This document shows, one piece after another, positions 1-6,696 of a stretch of 10,507 bases of DNA. Position numbers and translations under genes: made by a program. This stretch comes from an uncultured Chitinophagaceae bacterium (GTDB lineage Bacteria > Bacteroidota > Bacteroidia > Chitinophagales > Chitinophagaceae), in NCBI GenBank assembly GCA_934502905.1, contig CAKSVK010000129.1, positions 1 through 10,507 of the forward strand, in the 5' to 3' direction. Each line of letters starts with the position of its first letter. Position 1 is the stretch's first letter. The notes beneath the pieces were generated by a model. It did no database searches. It was not told where the DNA came from and saw only the letters and a list, made by a program, of their open reading frames with translations.

Positions 1-1
1 G

Positions 2-397
2 GGGGTCACCGCACTTGCCTATGCTCCTTATTCCGGTTTCCACGTAGGGGCGGCCGGCATATTATCCAATGATCAGCTGGTAACCGCCACCAACCAGGAG
101 AACGCCTCCTACCCCGTTGGCATCTGTGCCGAAAGAGTGCTCCTATCGGCTATCAGCGCTGTTTACCCGGGAGACACCGTTAAGAAGATCGCTATCAGCT
201 ACCGCCCTTCTTCGGGCAGTGCTGATAAGCCTGTATTCCCCTGCGGCATTTGCCGTCAGAGCCTGCTGGAGCAGGAAATAAAACAGGGATTTCCTATAAA
301 GCTGGTATTGGCCGGTGCTACCGGCGATATATTACTCCTGGAAAAAGCAAGCGACCTCATTCCTTTTGGATTTACCGGGGAGGAATTGAAAAAATAA
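2..397 (+). CDS. cdd: Cytidine deaminase, 3' part (N-terminus outside window)
   Basis: Cytidine deaminase hydrolyses cytidine and deoxycytidine to uridine and deoxyuridine in pyrimidine salvage, in the cytoplasm. The frame is open from the first base of the window, so the start codon lies upstream; 131 residues are visible. Seen: the family N-terminal motif AYAPYSGFHVGAA, then NQENASYP, then ICAER, which supplies a zinc-ligand Cys and the catalytic Glu, then PCGICRQ, which supplies the other two zinc Cys. This C-x-E / P-C-x-x-C arrangement is that of the small homotetrameric class, usually 130-160 residues, so little is missing. The C-terminal part (ILLLEKASDLIPFGF) also fits the family. The gene ends about 20 bp before the first copy of a palindromic repeat array, which may act as its 3' boundary. 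I see no truncation apart from the window edge. The family call is secure. Confidence 0.95.
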   Translation, partial: GVTALAYAPYSGFHVGAAGILSNDQLVTATNQENASYPVGICAERVLLSAISAVYPGDTVKKIAISYRPSSGSADKPVFPCGICRQSLLEQEIKQGFPIKLVLAGATGDILLLEKASDLIPFGFTGEELKK

Positions 398-416
398 CAA
401 AACAGAAGTTGTATAA

Positions 417-573
417 CCGCATCGTCGCCATAGTTCTACCACGCTAAAGAGATAAAGAAGAAGTTGCGTGAGGACACGCAACGGGGCAAGCCTTACGCCT
501 CAGTACGTGTCCCTACGTACAGACCCGGTACACCCTGGTTCCCGACAAGCCAGGCAATCACTATCGAACATAA
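417..573 (+). repeat. REPIN-like repeat unit A (157 bp)
   Basis: First of three head-to-tail copies upstream of the RAYT gene. It begins with CCGCATCG and ends with GAACATAA, just before the next CCGCA. Hairpin H1 is at 463-482: arm GTTGCGTG, loop AGGA, arm CACGCAAC, a perfect 8-bp stem. Hairpin H2 is at 503-520: arm GTACGT, 6-nt loop, arm ACGTAC. The H1-H2 spacer is 20 nt. The tail after H2 (GTTCCCGACAAGCCAGGCAA) is shared with unit B and, with changes, unit D. It starts 19 bp after the cdd stop codon. Confidence 0.85.
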
Positions 574-728
574 CCGCACTGCTGCTATAGTTCTGCCATA
601 CCAGCGATGTAACGAAAAAGCTGCGTGAGGACACGCAGCGGCGCAGCCGCACGCCCCTGTACGTGTCCCCACGTACAGATCCGGTATACCTGCTTCCCGA
701 CAAGCCAGGCAATCACTACCGGACATAA
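574..728 (+). repeat. REPIN-like repeat unit B (155 bp)
   Basis: Second copy, directly abutting unit A. H1 is at 620-639: GCTGCGTG, loop AGGA, CACGCAGC. H2 is at 658-677: TGTACGTG, loop TCCC, CACGTACA. Both stems are perfect over 8 bp and separated by 18 nt. Compared with A, the H1 stem has C-G where A has T-A at the second pair, so both sides changed together. The spacer of this copy can also pair with the end of H1 (GCGGC-GCA-GCCGC), which the other copies cannot. Confidence 0.87.
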
Positions 729-845
729 CCGCATCGCTACTATGGCTCTGCCATACCAACGATGTAAAGAAAAAGCTGCGTGAGGATACGCAGCAGGGCA
801 AAGCTTACGCCCCTGTACGTGCCCCCACGTACAAATCTGATACAA
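729..845 (+). repeat. REPIN-like repeat unit C (3'-truncated)
   Basis: Third copy. H1 is at 775-794 (GCTGCGTG, loop AGGA, TACGCAGC, with one G-T closing pair). H2 is at 814-833 (TGTACGTG, loop CCCC, CACGTACA). The unit loses similarity after about 845, so the tail present in A and B (CCCGACAAGCCAGGC onward) is missing. The next roughly 50 bp are AT-rich unique sequence leading into the transposase gene. Confidence 0.83.
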
Positions 846-903
846 TTGACTCGGAACAAGGCTAATGTGATAAAAAAAATGTAACTTATTTAAAACACTA
901 CCT

Positions 904-1455
904 ATGAATAAGAAACACCATAGTATATATCATATGGAGTTCGGAAACATTTATTTCTGGACAGCGACAATCAACAAATGGAGCAGGCTCTTATCAGCAG
1001 ATTCATATAAAAAAGTAATACTGAACTCTCTTGAATTTCTTAGCTTAACCGGCAAGATAGATGTGTTTGCCTTTGTAATTATGCCTAACCATGTTCATTT
1101 TATCTGGCGAATAAATGAGATGAATGGAAAAGAAACACCTCAGGGTTCGTTTCTTAAATACACAGCACATGAGTTCAAAAGAAAACTCTTATATGATCAT
1201 CCGTCGACCCTTGATTTTTACAGTGTAGATAGTTATAATAAGAAATACGAATTTTGGCAAACTCATCCTATGGCAATACATCTTTATTCCCCAAATGTAG
1301 CATATCAAAAGTTGGATTATTTACATCGTAATCCTGTAGCGGAGCATTGGAGTCTGGTAGATGATTATTGCGATTACAGGTTCTCATCTGCCAGGTTTTA
1401 TGAAATGGATATTAAGGAATATGCGTTTCTGAAAGATCTGCGTTATGAATTATAA
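904..1455 (+). CDS. REP-associated tyrosine transposase (RAYT; HUH/Y1 family)
   Basis: Predicted single-strand DNA endonuclease of the RAYT branch of the IS200/IS605 Y1 transposases. Characterised relatives bind and cleave REP palindromes by forming a 5'-phosphotyrosine link. Seen in the 183 residues: MPNHVHFIW gives the metal-binding H-x-H at His63/His65; KLDYLHRNPV gives the likely nucleophile Tyr139 followed by the family NPV; DYRFSSARFY (157-166) is the usual C-terminal motif. The length is normal and the frame is intact, so it may be active. I see no Shine-Dalgarno before ATG 904. Base composition is clearly more AT-rich than all neighbouring genes, suggesting horizontal origin. Similarly oriented repeat units lie on both sides (A-C upstream, D-E downstream), the usual setting of a RAYT among its target REPs. 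No accessory IS605 gene (tnpB) is present. The family call is firm; activity is inferred. Confidence 0.9.
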   Translation: MNKKHHSIYHMEFGNIYFWTATINKWSRLLSADSYKKVILNSLEFLSLTGKIDVFAFVIMPNHVHFIWRINEMNGKETPQGSFLKYTAHEFKRKLLYDHPSTLDFYSVDSYNKKYEFWQTHPMAIHLYSPNVAYQKLDYLHRNPVAEHWSLVDDYCDYRFSSARFYEMDIKEYAFLKDLRYEL

Positions 1456-1487
1456 AACGAACCACATATAGTTTCAATATAATACCA

Positions 1488-1513
1488 TGCATTTTATGCA
1501 AAATTATAATTTT
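1488..1513. repeat. Hairpin plus 14-bp perfect palindrome 3' of RAYT
   Basis: A TGCAT / TTT / ATGCA hairpin (1488-1500) is followed, sharing one base, by the palindrome AAAATTATAATTTT (1500-1513). It lies between the RAYT stop and repeat unit D. It could be a weak terminator for the transposase gene or part of the element end. The stem is AT-rich, so function is uncertain. Confidence 0.4.
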
Positions 1514-1516
1514 CAA

Positions 1517-1651
1517 CCGCTAAAGATACAAACAGGAAGCTGCGTGAGGACACGCAACGGAGCAAGCCTTACGCCCCTGTACGTATCTCCACGTACTGAC
1601 CCTGCCATAATTGGTTCCCGACAGGCCACAGGCAATCACTATCGAACATGA
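1517..1651 (+). repeat. REPIN-like repeat unit D (5'-shortened, 135 bp)
   Basis: First copy downstream of the RAYT, same orientation as A-C. It starts CCGCTAAAGATA and lacks roughly 22 bp found near the start of units A and B. The CGCTAAAGA stretch matches unit A best. H1 is at 1539-1558 (GCTGCGTG, loop AGGA, CACGCAAC, one C-A mismatch). H2 is at 1579-1596 (GTACGT, 6-nt loop, ACGTAC). The tail contains GGTTCCCGACAGGCCACAGG, close to that of A and B, and GGCAATCACTATCGAACAT. Confidence 0.82.
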
Positions 1652-1756
1652 CCGCATCGCTGCTATAGCTCTGCCATACGAAAGAGGCAAAGCGGAAGCT
1701 GCGTGAAGACACGCAGCGGGACAGCCGTACGCCTCTGCACGTGTCCTCACGTGCAC
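1652..1756 (+). repeat. REPIN-like repeat unit E (3'-truncated)
   Basis: Last copy. H1 is at 1698-1717: GCTGCGTG, loop AAGA, CACGCAGC, perfect. H2 is at 1736-1755: TGCACGTG, loop TCCT, CACGTGCA, perfect over 8 bp. H2 shows a two-sided change against units B and C (TGTA/TACA became TGCA/TGCA), so pairing is kept while sequence changes. The unit stops just after H2, like unit C, so each array ends in a copy without the tail. The 3' end of the convergent hydroxylase gene lies about 40 bp further on. Confidence 0.83.
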
Positions 1757-1796
1757 CTGGTTGGGTGGATAAATGATCTTATCATTTTCTCACAGC

Positions 1797-3038
1797 TTAT
1801 TCAGACCTGAGGGAAAAATACAAGGAAGCCAGGAAGGAAATAATAAAATAACCGATCAGGAATTGGCTGGCATATGTCATGCTGTTTCCGATACCAAACC
1901 AGTCACCGTAATAAAAGATAATGCCGCAGCCAAACAGTAACTTCAGTCCTTCAAATATCCAGGCGCGCGGGTTGCCATCCATCAGGTCGGTAAGTGAATA
2001 AACATACAGGAAAATAAAAACGCCATATATAAACATTGCCGGTGCACCGATGCGGGCGATGTTTCCGAAGAAATAACTAATCAGCAATAAAAGTAGCAGC
2101 ATTTGCACCCAGCACCACGTCTTCTTTAAAGCTGATGCGGGCGTATCGTATTTCTCAAAATGATATACATCCTCTATTTTATATACCGGGTACCGGCTGG
2201 TTACATCTGCCGGCCGCCAACCCGTTGGCTTATAAAATACCCTGACCTTGTCAGACCAGCGCTCGGTGTGCCAGGCGTCTTTTATCAACAGCATCATATG
2301 CTGAAAATTTATTTTAACGGGATTCCAGGTCCGGACGGGACGGGTGACACCGTATACAGGTGACGCCTCCTTCAACTCCTCCTGGAAAGTGCCGAATAGC
2401 TTATCCCAGAAAATAAATATCTGCCCGAAATTTTTATCCATGTATTCGGGGTTGATCGCATGGTGTACACGGTGATGAGAAGGTGTGACAATAATTTTTT
2501 CCAGGAAGCCCATTTTACCGATATGCCGGGTGTGGTACCAGAACTGTGCAAATAAATGTAACGGTGCTACAATAGCGATTACTTTCGGCTCTATACCCAA
2601 AAGAGCCGCCGGTAGCAACAGGATAGCAAATAACCGTATAAACACGGAGATACTTTGCCGCAGGGCGCAGGCCAAATTAAATTCCTCGCTGCTATGATGT
2701 ACGATATGTGCGTTCCAGAAAAAATTCACTTTGTGTTGCAGGGCATGGGTGGTGTAACCTGCAAAATCGAGCACAATGAATACTACTGCGTAAGTCACCC
2801 AGGTAGTGCCGATATGGATAAGTGCCCAATGCGCCACCATCCATTCATAGCTGAGTATGGCAACACTCAGTCCCAGCACGTCCTTGGTTACATTGGTCAC
2901 ACCGCTGGTCAGGCTGCTGATCATGTCCATCGTCCGTACCGTATCAAACCCCTTTCGCCAGCCATACCATTTTTCAAACAGTACCAACACCAGGAAGGCC
3001 GGCATTGCGATCAGGAGGATTTTTCCATACTGCTCCAT
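1797..3038 (-). CDS. Sterol desaturase / fatty acid hydroxylase family membrane protein (AGMO-like)
   Basis: Integral-membrane di-iron oxygenase of the fatty acid hydroxylase superfamily. At 413 residues, with a long C-terminal membrane part, it resembles alkylglycerol monooxygenase-type proteins rather than the short beta-carotene or sterol enzymes. Seen: His clusters HALQH (98-102), HIVHH (111-115), His161, HTRH (169-172) and HHRVHH (188-193), which together supply the usual eight or so iron ligands. Hydrophobic segments lie near residues 5-22, 50-65, 80-96, 127-165, 309-325, 334-350, 361-377 and 389-408. The WDKLFGTF motif (211-218) after the last His box is typical. The lipid substrate cannot be read from sequence. 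The gene lies 77 bp downstream of the araC-type gene on the same strand and may be co-transcribed with it. Its 3' end faces repeat unit E. Confidence 0.88.
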   Translation of the reverse strand: MEQYGKILLIAMPAFLVLVLFEKWYGWRKGFDTVRTMDMISSLTSGVTNVTKDVLGLSVAILSYEWMVAHWALIHIGTTWVTYAVVFIVLDFAGYTTHALQHKVNFFWNAHIVHHSSEEFNLACALRQSISVFIRLFAILLLPAALLGIEPKVIAIVAPLHLFAQFWYHTRHIGKMGFLEKIIVTPSHHRVHHAINPEYMDKNFGQIFIFWDKLFGTFQEELKEASPVYGVTRPVRTWNPVKINFQHMMLLIKDAWHTERWSDKVRVFYKPTGWRPADVTSRYPVYKIEDVYHFEKYDTPASALKKTWCWVQMLLLLLLISYFFGNIARIGAPAMFIYGVFIFLYVYSLTDLMDGNPRAWIFEGLKLLFGCGIIFYYGDWFGIGNSMTYASQFLIGYFIISFLASLYFSLRSE

Positions 3039-3115
3039 ACTTTAAAGTTAAGTAAAATGAAAAATAAAAGATCACAGGCTGCTGCCGGTGTATTGCTACC
3101 CGCGCCGATGGCTTC

Positions 3116-3982
3116 CTATGACTCCCTGAATTGCTTGGGTGAGGTACCCATGATCTGCTTGAACGAACGGGAAAAGCTATACTGATCCAGGTAACCCAGC
3201 TCTTCCGCTATTTGTTTGATGGGCGTTTTAGTAGCCTTCAGCAATTGACTTGCTTTCTGTATCTTCAGGGAAGTATATAACTGCATTGGCGAATAATGCG
3301 TCTTCTGCTTGAAGAGCGCAGAAAGGTAGGAAGCTGATACATGCGCCTTTTTTGCCAGCTCATCCAGCGTAAGATTTTCGTGCAGGTGTTCCTTCATGAT
3401 CAATACACATCTTTCAATAATATTATCCATTCCCTTCTTCATATAGTTGAACACGGTGAGCCGGAATGTTCCCAAAAAACTATAAAAACGGAAGTTGGCA
3501 TAGATCAGGTTTTCCATATTATCCATCAGCTGCAGGTGATGCATAATATCACGGAACTGGGCGATGCGCCCTACCAGCGGCGGGGTGGTAAACTCATGCC
3601 TGCCCTTTTCCCTTACCAGGTATTGATACATAGATTCTCCGATCTCCCCGTTGAACCGCACATAGTAGATACTCCACTGCGACGACGCTCCCATCTGCAC
3701 AACTGTTTTTTTAGGCAAAATGGCAAAATGATTGGGTTTCAGATCGCTCCTCTTATTATGTATTTTGTACCAGCCATTCCCCCCCACACAATACAGCAGG
3801 ATATAATCCGGATTATGAGCAGGTATGTCATGAGATAAATTGTTCTGCTCAGGAAAAAATGCTATTTCCGTGATATAAAGGTTCCGGCCAATAGGATGGC
3901 TGTCCAGCCTGCTACGGAGCCTGTCCGGCAATTTCCAGTGAAATTGAGCAGTAGTTTCCGGTAATTGAGTATCTTCTGACAT
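3116..3982 (-). CDS. AraC-family transcriptional regulator
   Basis: A 288-residue regulator with an N-terminal cupin-like sensor (about 30-130; HNPDYILLYCVGGNGWY and HFAILPKKTV are typical AraC_binding strands) and a C-terminal double helix-turn-helix. The first HTH is about 203-226 (LTLDELAKKAHVSASYLSAL). The second is about 253-286, with IKQIAEELGY, the FSRSFKQIMGTSP signature and the closing PKQFR. Such proteins bind a small ligand, often a sugar, and activate neighbouring catabolic genes. It is divergently arranged from the symporter operon across 163 bp, so it probably controls that operon and perhaps itself and the hydroxylase downstream. The ligand is unknown; the operon context suggests the sugar acid or a breakdown product. 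Confidence 0.93.
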   Translation of the reverse strand: MSEDTQLPETTAQFHWKLPDRLRSRLDSHPIGRNLYITEIAFFPEQNNLSHDIPAHNPDYILLYCVGGNGWYKIHNKRSDLKPNHFAILPKKTVVQMGASSQWSIYYVRFNGEIGESMYQYLVREKGRHEFTTPPLVGRIAQFRDIMHHLQLMDNMENLIYANFRFYSFLGTFRLTVFNYMKKGMDNIIERCVLIMKEHLHENLTLDELAKKAHVSASYLSALFKQKTHYSPMQLYTSLKIQKASQLLKATKTPIKQIAEELGYLDQYSFSRSFKQIMGTSPKQFRES

Positions 3983-4145
3983 ATTTATACTCCTTAATAT
4001 TCTATTGGTTCAGGTAAACTAAAATAGCATTTATTATATTCAGAATAATAATTTATGCTATTCTTTTTATAACTATTAACATTGTAGGGATTTAGGTTTT
4101 GCGTAACCTTTGATTTCAGTTACTGTTGATACATAAGAACTCATA
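3983..4145. promoter_or_regulatory. Divergent regulatory region araC / symporter operon
   Basis: AT-rich 163-bp region between two divergent starts, so it must contain both promoters. On the plus strand, TTG at 4082-4084 and TAACCTTTG at 4104-4112 resemble the Bacteroidota -33 (TTG) and -7 (TAnnTTTG) elements, but with one extra base inside the -7 box; this is weak. No clear Shine-Dalgarno precedes ATG 4146. A large imperfect palindrome is listed separately. Confidence 0.55.
4023..4062. promoter_or_regulatory. 40-bp imperfect palindrome, candidate operator
   Basis: Outer arms AATAGCAT (4023-4030) and ATGCTATT (4055-4062) are perfectly complementary. The inner part (TTATTATATTC against GAATAATAA) continues the symmetry with small slips around a centre near 4042. 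It lies about 40 bp from the araC start and 84 bp from the symporter start. A regulator binding site is the simplest reading. AraC proteins often use direct repeats, so another protein or an RNA hairpin remains possible. Confidence 0.4.
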
Positions 4146-5669
4146 ATGCAGCATTTGCCGTTAATTGACCTGGTTGTTATTCTTGTTTATCTGCTAAGCA
4201 TGGTATTGGTAGGGGTATATTTTTCACGGAAAAATAAAAATGCCACCCAGTTCACTACCGCCTCCGGCAATATTCCCGGCTGGGCGCTGGGCTTATCACT
4301 ATATGCCACTTTCCTGAGCAGCAATACCTTCCTGGGCGTACCCGGAAAAGCCTTTGGCAGCAACTGGAACTCTTTTGTATTCAGCCTCTCCATGCCTTTT
4401 GCGGCCTGGGTGGCGGTAAAATACTTTGTACCGTTCTACCGTACACACGGTGAGGTAAGCGCATACACGCACCTGGAAAAAAGATTTGGTCCCTGGGCAC
4501 GCACCTATGCAATGGTTTGTTTCATCCTTACACAACTCGCCAGGATGGGTTCCATATTTTTCGGTATCGCGCTGACCCTGCAGGCGCTTACCGGTGTGGA
4601 TATGAAAACGATCATGATCGTCACAGGCGCCTGTATCATTGTTTATACGGTCATGGGAGGAATGGAAGCGGTGATCTGGACGGAAGTAATACAGGGCATC
4701 ATTAAGACCCTGGGCGCCTTTATTGTACTGTATATCATTTTCAGCGAAATGAAAGGCGGCATCGGGGAAGTATACCGGATAGGCGTGGCCGAGAACAAGT
4801 TTTCGCTGGGCAGTTACGACATTACAGACTTCAGCAGTCCCACTTTCTGGGTCATCTTCCTGTATGGCTTTTTTATCAACCTCAATAATTTTGGTATGGA
4901 CCAGAATTATGTGCAGCGATACCATACCGCCCGCAGTGGGAAAGAAGCCGCCCGGAGTGTCTGGCTCTGTGTGTACTGGTACTTACCGGTTTCATTATTA
5001 TTCTTTATTATCGGCACTTCCCTGTATGCATATTTCGCAGAGAACCCTGACCTGCTGCTGAGCCTGAAACAACAGGTGGCAGCAGAAAAGAATGTGGATA
5101 TACATACTTTAAAGCCGGAAGACTACGGGGACAAGATACTCCCCTATTTTATGGTGATGAAAGTACCCAAGGGATTGGTAGGACTGATCATTGCGGCTAT
5201 ACTCTCTGCTGCTATGAGCACCATCAGCAGCGGCATGAACAGCTCTGCTACCGTTTTTCTCAAAGACATCTACCAGCGGTATTTTAACCCGAACCCTTCC
5301 CCCAAAAAAGAAATGACCATATTATATTCCGTTACGGCCCTTACAGGCGTTTTATCCATCATTTTCGGTATTGCCCTTATTGGTACCAAAAGTATACTGG
5401 ATATCTGGTGGGAGCTTTCAGGAATATTTGCAGGGGGCATGCTCGGGCTGTTCCTTTTGGGAATGGTGGCAAAAAAAGCCAGGAACGCGGAGGCAGTGAT
5501 CGCTACCATCATCGGGATCCTGGTTATTCTGTGGATGTCGCTTTCAAAGCATTTTCCGGAAAGCATGCAGCACCTGAAGAACCCGCTGCACGTTAATATG
5601 ACCATCGTGGTGGGAACACTGACCATATTCCTGGTAGGATTGCTGGCTACCAGGCTGAGAAAAAAATAA
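4146..5669 (+). CDS. Sodium:solute symporter (SSS family)
   Basis: Inner-membrane Na+-coupled importer of the SSS family (LeuT fold), 507 residues, about 13 membrane helices, normal length. Seen: first helix about 6-26; TM region SLYATFLSSNTFLG (51-64); the family signature GGMEAVIWTEVIQG (171-184); DQNYVQRY (252-259), typical of sugar and acid transporters of the family; AAILSAAMSTISSGMNSS (350-367), which holds the Na2-site serines of helix 8. A periplasmic or loop insertion lies about 300-330. First gene of the plus-strand operon, 39 bp before the aldolase gene. Relatives next to aldolase and sialidase-like genes in Bacteroidota are often sialic acid importers, so a sugar acid is the likely cargo, but specificity cannot be read directly. 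The divergent AraC protein probably controls it. Confidence 0.93.
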   Translation: MQHLPLIDLVVILVYLLSMVLVGVYFSRKNKNATQFTTASGNIPGWALGLSLYATFLSSNTFLGVPGKAFGSNWNSFVFSLSMPFAAWVAVKYFVPFYRTHGEVSAYTHLEKRFGPWARTYAMVCFILTQLARMGSIFFGIALTLQALTGVDMKTIMIVTGACIIVYTVMGGMEAVIWTEVIQGIIKTLGAFIVLYIIFSEMKGGIGEVYRIGVAENKFSLGSYDITDFSSPTFWVIFLYGFFINLNNFGMDQNYVQRYHTARSGKEAARSVWLCVYWYLPVSLLFFIIGTSLYAYFAENPDLLLSLKQQVAAEKNVDIHTLKPEDYGDKILPYFMVMKVPKGLVGLIIAAILSAAMSTISSGMNSSATVFLKDIYQRYFNPNPSPKKEMTILYSVTALTGVLSIIFGIALIGTKSILDIWWELSGIFAGGMLGLFLLGMVAKKARNAEAVIATIIGILVILWMSLSKHFPESMQHLKNPLHVNMTIVVGTLTIFLVGLLATRLRKK

Positions 5670-5708
5670 ATTAAAAAAAGTTTCTAATCTGATCTTAAAC
5701 TATACATT

Positions 5709-6650
5709 ATGTCCAAGAAGTTTGTACCGGTGATGATTACACCCTTTACCTCCCAGGCGCAGATCGACTATGATATGTTGAAAAAGCTGATAGACTTTTA
5801 CCTGGCGGCGGGTGTAAAAGGACTCTTCGCCAATTGCCTCTCCAGTGAAATGTTCAGCATCAGTGATGAAGAAAGAATAGCCCTTACCCGTGCAGTAGTG
5901 AAACACGTGAACGGGAGAGTGCCGGTAGTAGCAACCGGCTCTTTTGGGGAGAACATTGAAGAGAAAGCCGACTTTGCAAAACGTATATACGATACCGGTA
6001 TAAGCTCCGTCATCCTGATCACGAGCCATTATGTTGCCGTAAACGAACCAGACGACCTGCTATTGAAGAACATGGAAAAAATGCTTTCATTAACAGGTAA
6101 TATCCCGCTCGGCCTCTATGAGTGCCCCGTTCCTTACAAAAGGGTACTGACCCCAGCATTGTTAAAAACGCTGGCATCTACCGGGCGCATGTCTTATCAT
6201 AAAGACACCTGCTGCAACGAAGCACAGGTAAAGGCTAAGCTGGATGCTATACAAGGGCTGCCGATGGAGTTTTACGATGCCCATACCCCTCATGGTCTTT
6301 CTTCCATGAAAGCCGGCGCACAGGGCATGTCGGCTATTTCAGGCAATTTTTACCCCGAAATACTGGTATGGTTATGCGAAAACGTAAACAATCCTGAAAA
6401 GCAGGATGATGTGGCATGGATACAGCAGGAGCTTACAAAGGTAGATTCGCAGATACATGTAGCCTACCCCATGAGCGCTAAATTTTTCCTCCAGTTGCGC
6501 GGACTTCCTATTCATACTATCAGCAGGGCACATGCGCTGGAAGTAACACCCCAGCAAAAAGTTGCATTACACAGCATACTGGATACCACTAAAACCTGGT
6601 TCGAAAGATTGAAGGTCAAAGGAGTGCTTTATGAAGATGTAATATCATAG
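5709..6650 (+). CDS. DHDPS/N-acetylneuraminate lyase family aldolase
   Basis: Cytoplasmic class I, Schiff-base aldolase of the DapA/NanA superfamily (TIM barrel), 313 residues, usual length. Members add or remove pyruvate from aldehydes; here cleavage of a 2-keto-3-deoxy sugar acid is likely. Seen: MITPF near the N-terminus; Tyr137 in GLYECP and the Schiff-base Lys165 in SYHKDT, with the 28-residue spacing shared by DapA and NanA; Tyr108 in the position of the second active-site Tyr. Odd: the carboxylate-binding GxTGE motif reads CLSSE (43-47), so the first Gly, the following Ser/Thr and the inner Gly are changed. A biosynthetic DapA role is unlikely given the operon (symporter upstream, BNR lipoprotein 46 bp downstream) and this change. 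Calling it NanA would go beyond the evidence; substrate unassigned. Confidence 0.88.
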   Translation: MSKKFVPVMITPFTSQAQIDYDMLKKLIDFYLAAGVKGLFANCLSSEMFSISDEERIALTRAVVKHVNGRVPVVATGSFGENIEEKADFAKRIYDTGISSVILITSHYVAVNEPDDLLLKNMEKMLSLTGNIPLGLYECPVPYKRVLTPALLKTLASTGRMSYHKDTCCNEAQVKAKLDAIQGLPMEFYDAHTPHGLSSMKAGAQGMSAISGNFYPEILVWLCENVNNPEKQDDVAWIQQELTKVDSQIHVAYPMSAKFFLQLRGLPIHTISRAHALEVTPQQKVALHSILDTTKTWFERLKVKGVLYEDVIS

Positions 6651-6684
6651 TGTATGACCGCGAAACCATTTTTTACCTGAAAAC

Positions 6685-6690
6685 AAGGAG
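6685..6690 (+). promoter_or_regulatory. Shine-Dalgarno of the BNR lipoprotein gene
   Basis: AAGGAG lies 6 nt before ATG 6697, a strong ribosome-binding site. No comparable motif was noticed upstream of the RAYT or symporter starts. It supports the chosen start and hints that this extracytoplasmic protein is made at a higher rate than its operon partners. Confidence 0.65.
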
Positions 6691-6696
6691 CATATC

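Noticed and set aside
493..845. Overlapping minus-strand open frames in the left repeat array
   Set aside because: They consist of the repeat translated over and over in different frames; unit length varies (157, 155) and is not a multiple of three, so no consistent protein results.
417..845. CRISPR array
   Set aside because: Units are about 155 bp and abut directly without unique spacers of constant length; conserved blocks run through the whole unit. No cas gene is near.
1520..1756. Minus-strand open frame of 78 codons in the right repeat array
   Set aside because: It is a translation of units D and E, with the same Cys/Ala/Arg-rich artefact as in the left array, and has no start signal.
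2655..3185. Plus-strand open frame of 176 codons
   Set aside because: Antisense to the hydroxylase gene and the end of the regulator gene, both with clear family motifs; the plus-strand product has no recognisable domain.
4299..4925. Minus-strand open frame of 208 codons
   Set aside because: Antisense to the symporter gene; rich in His/Asp as expected from an antisense reading of membrane helices, with no domain.
5709..6650. Calling the aldolase dapA (lysine biosynthesis) or nanA outright
   Set aside because: The operon context does not fit lysine biosynthesis, and the altered CLSSE loop plus missing nan partner genes do not justify nanA.
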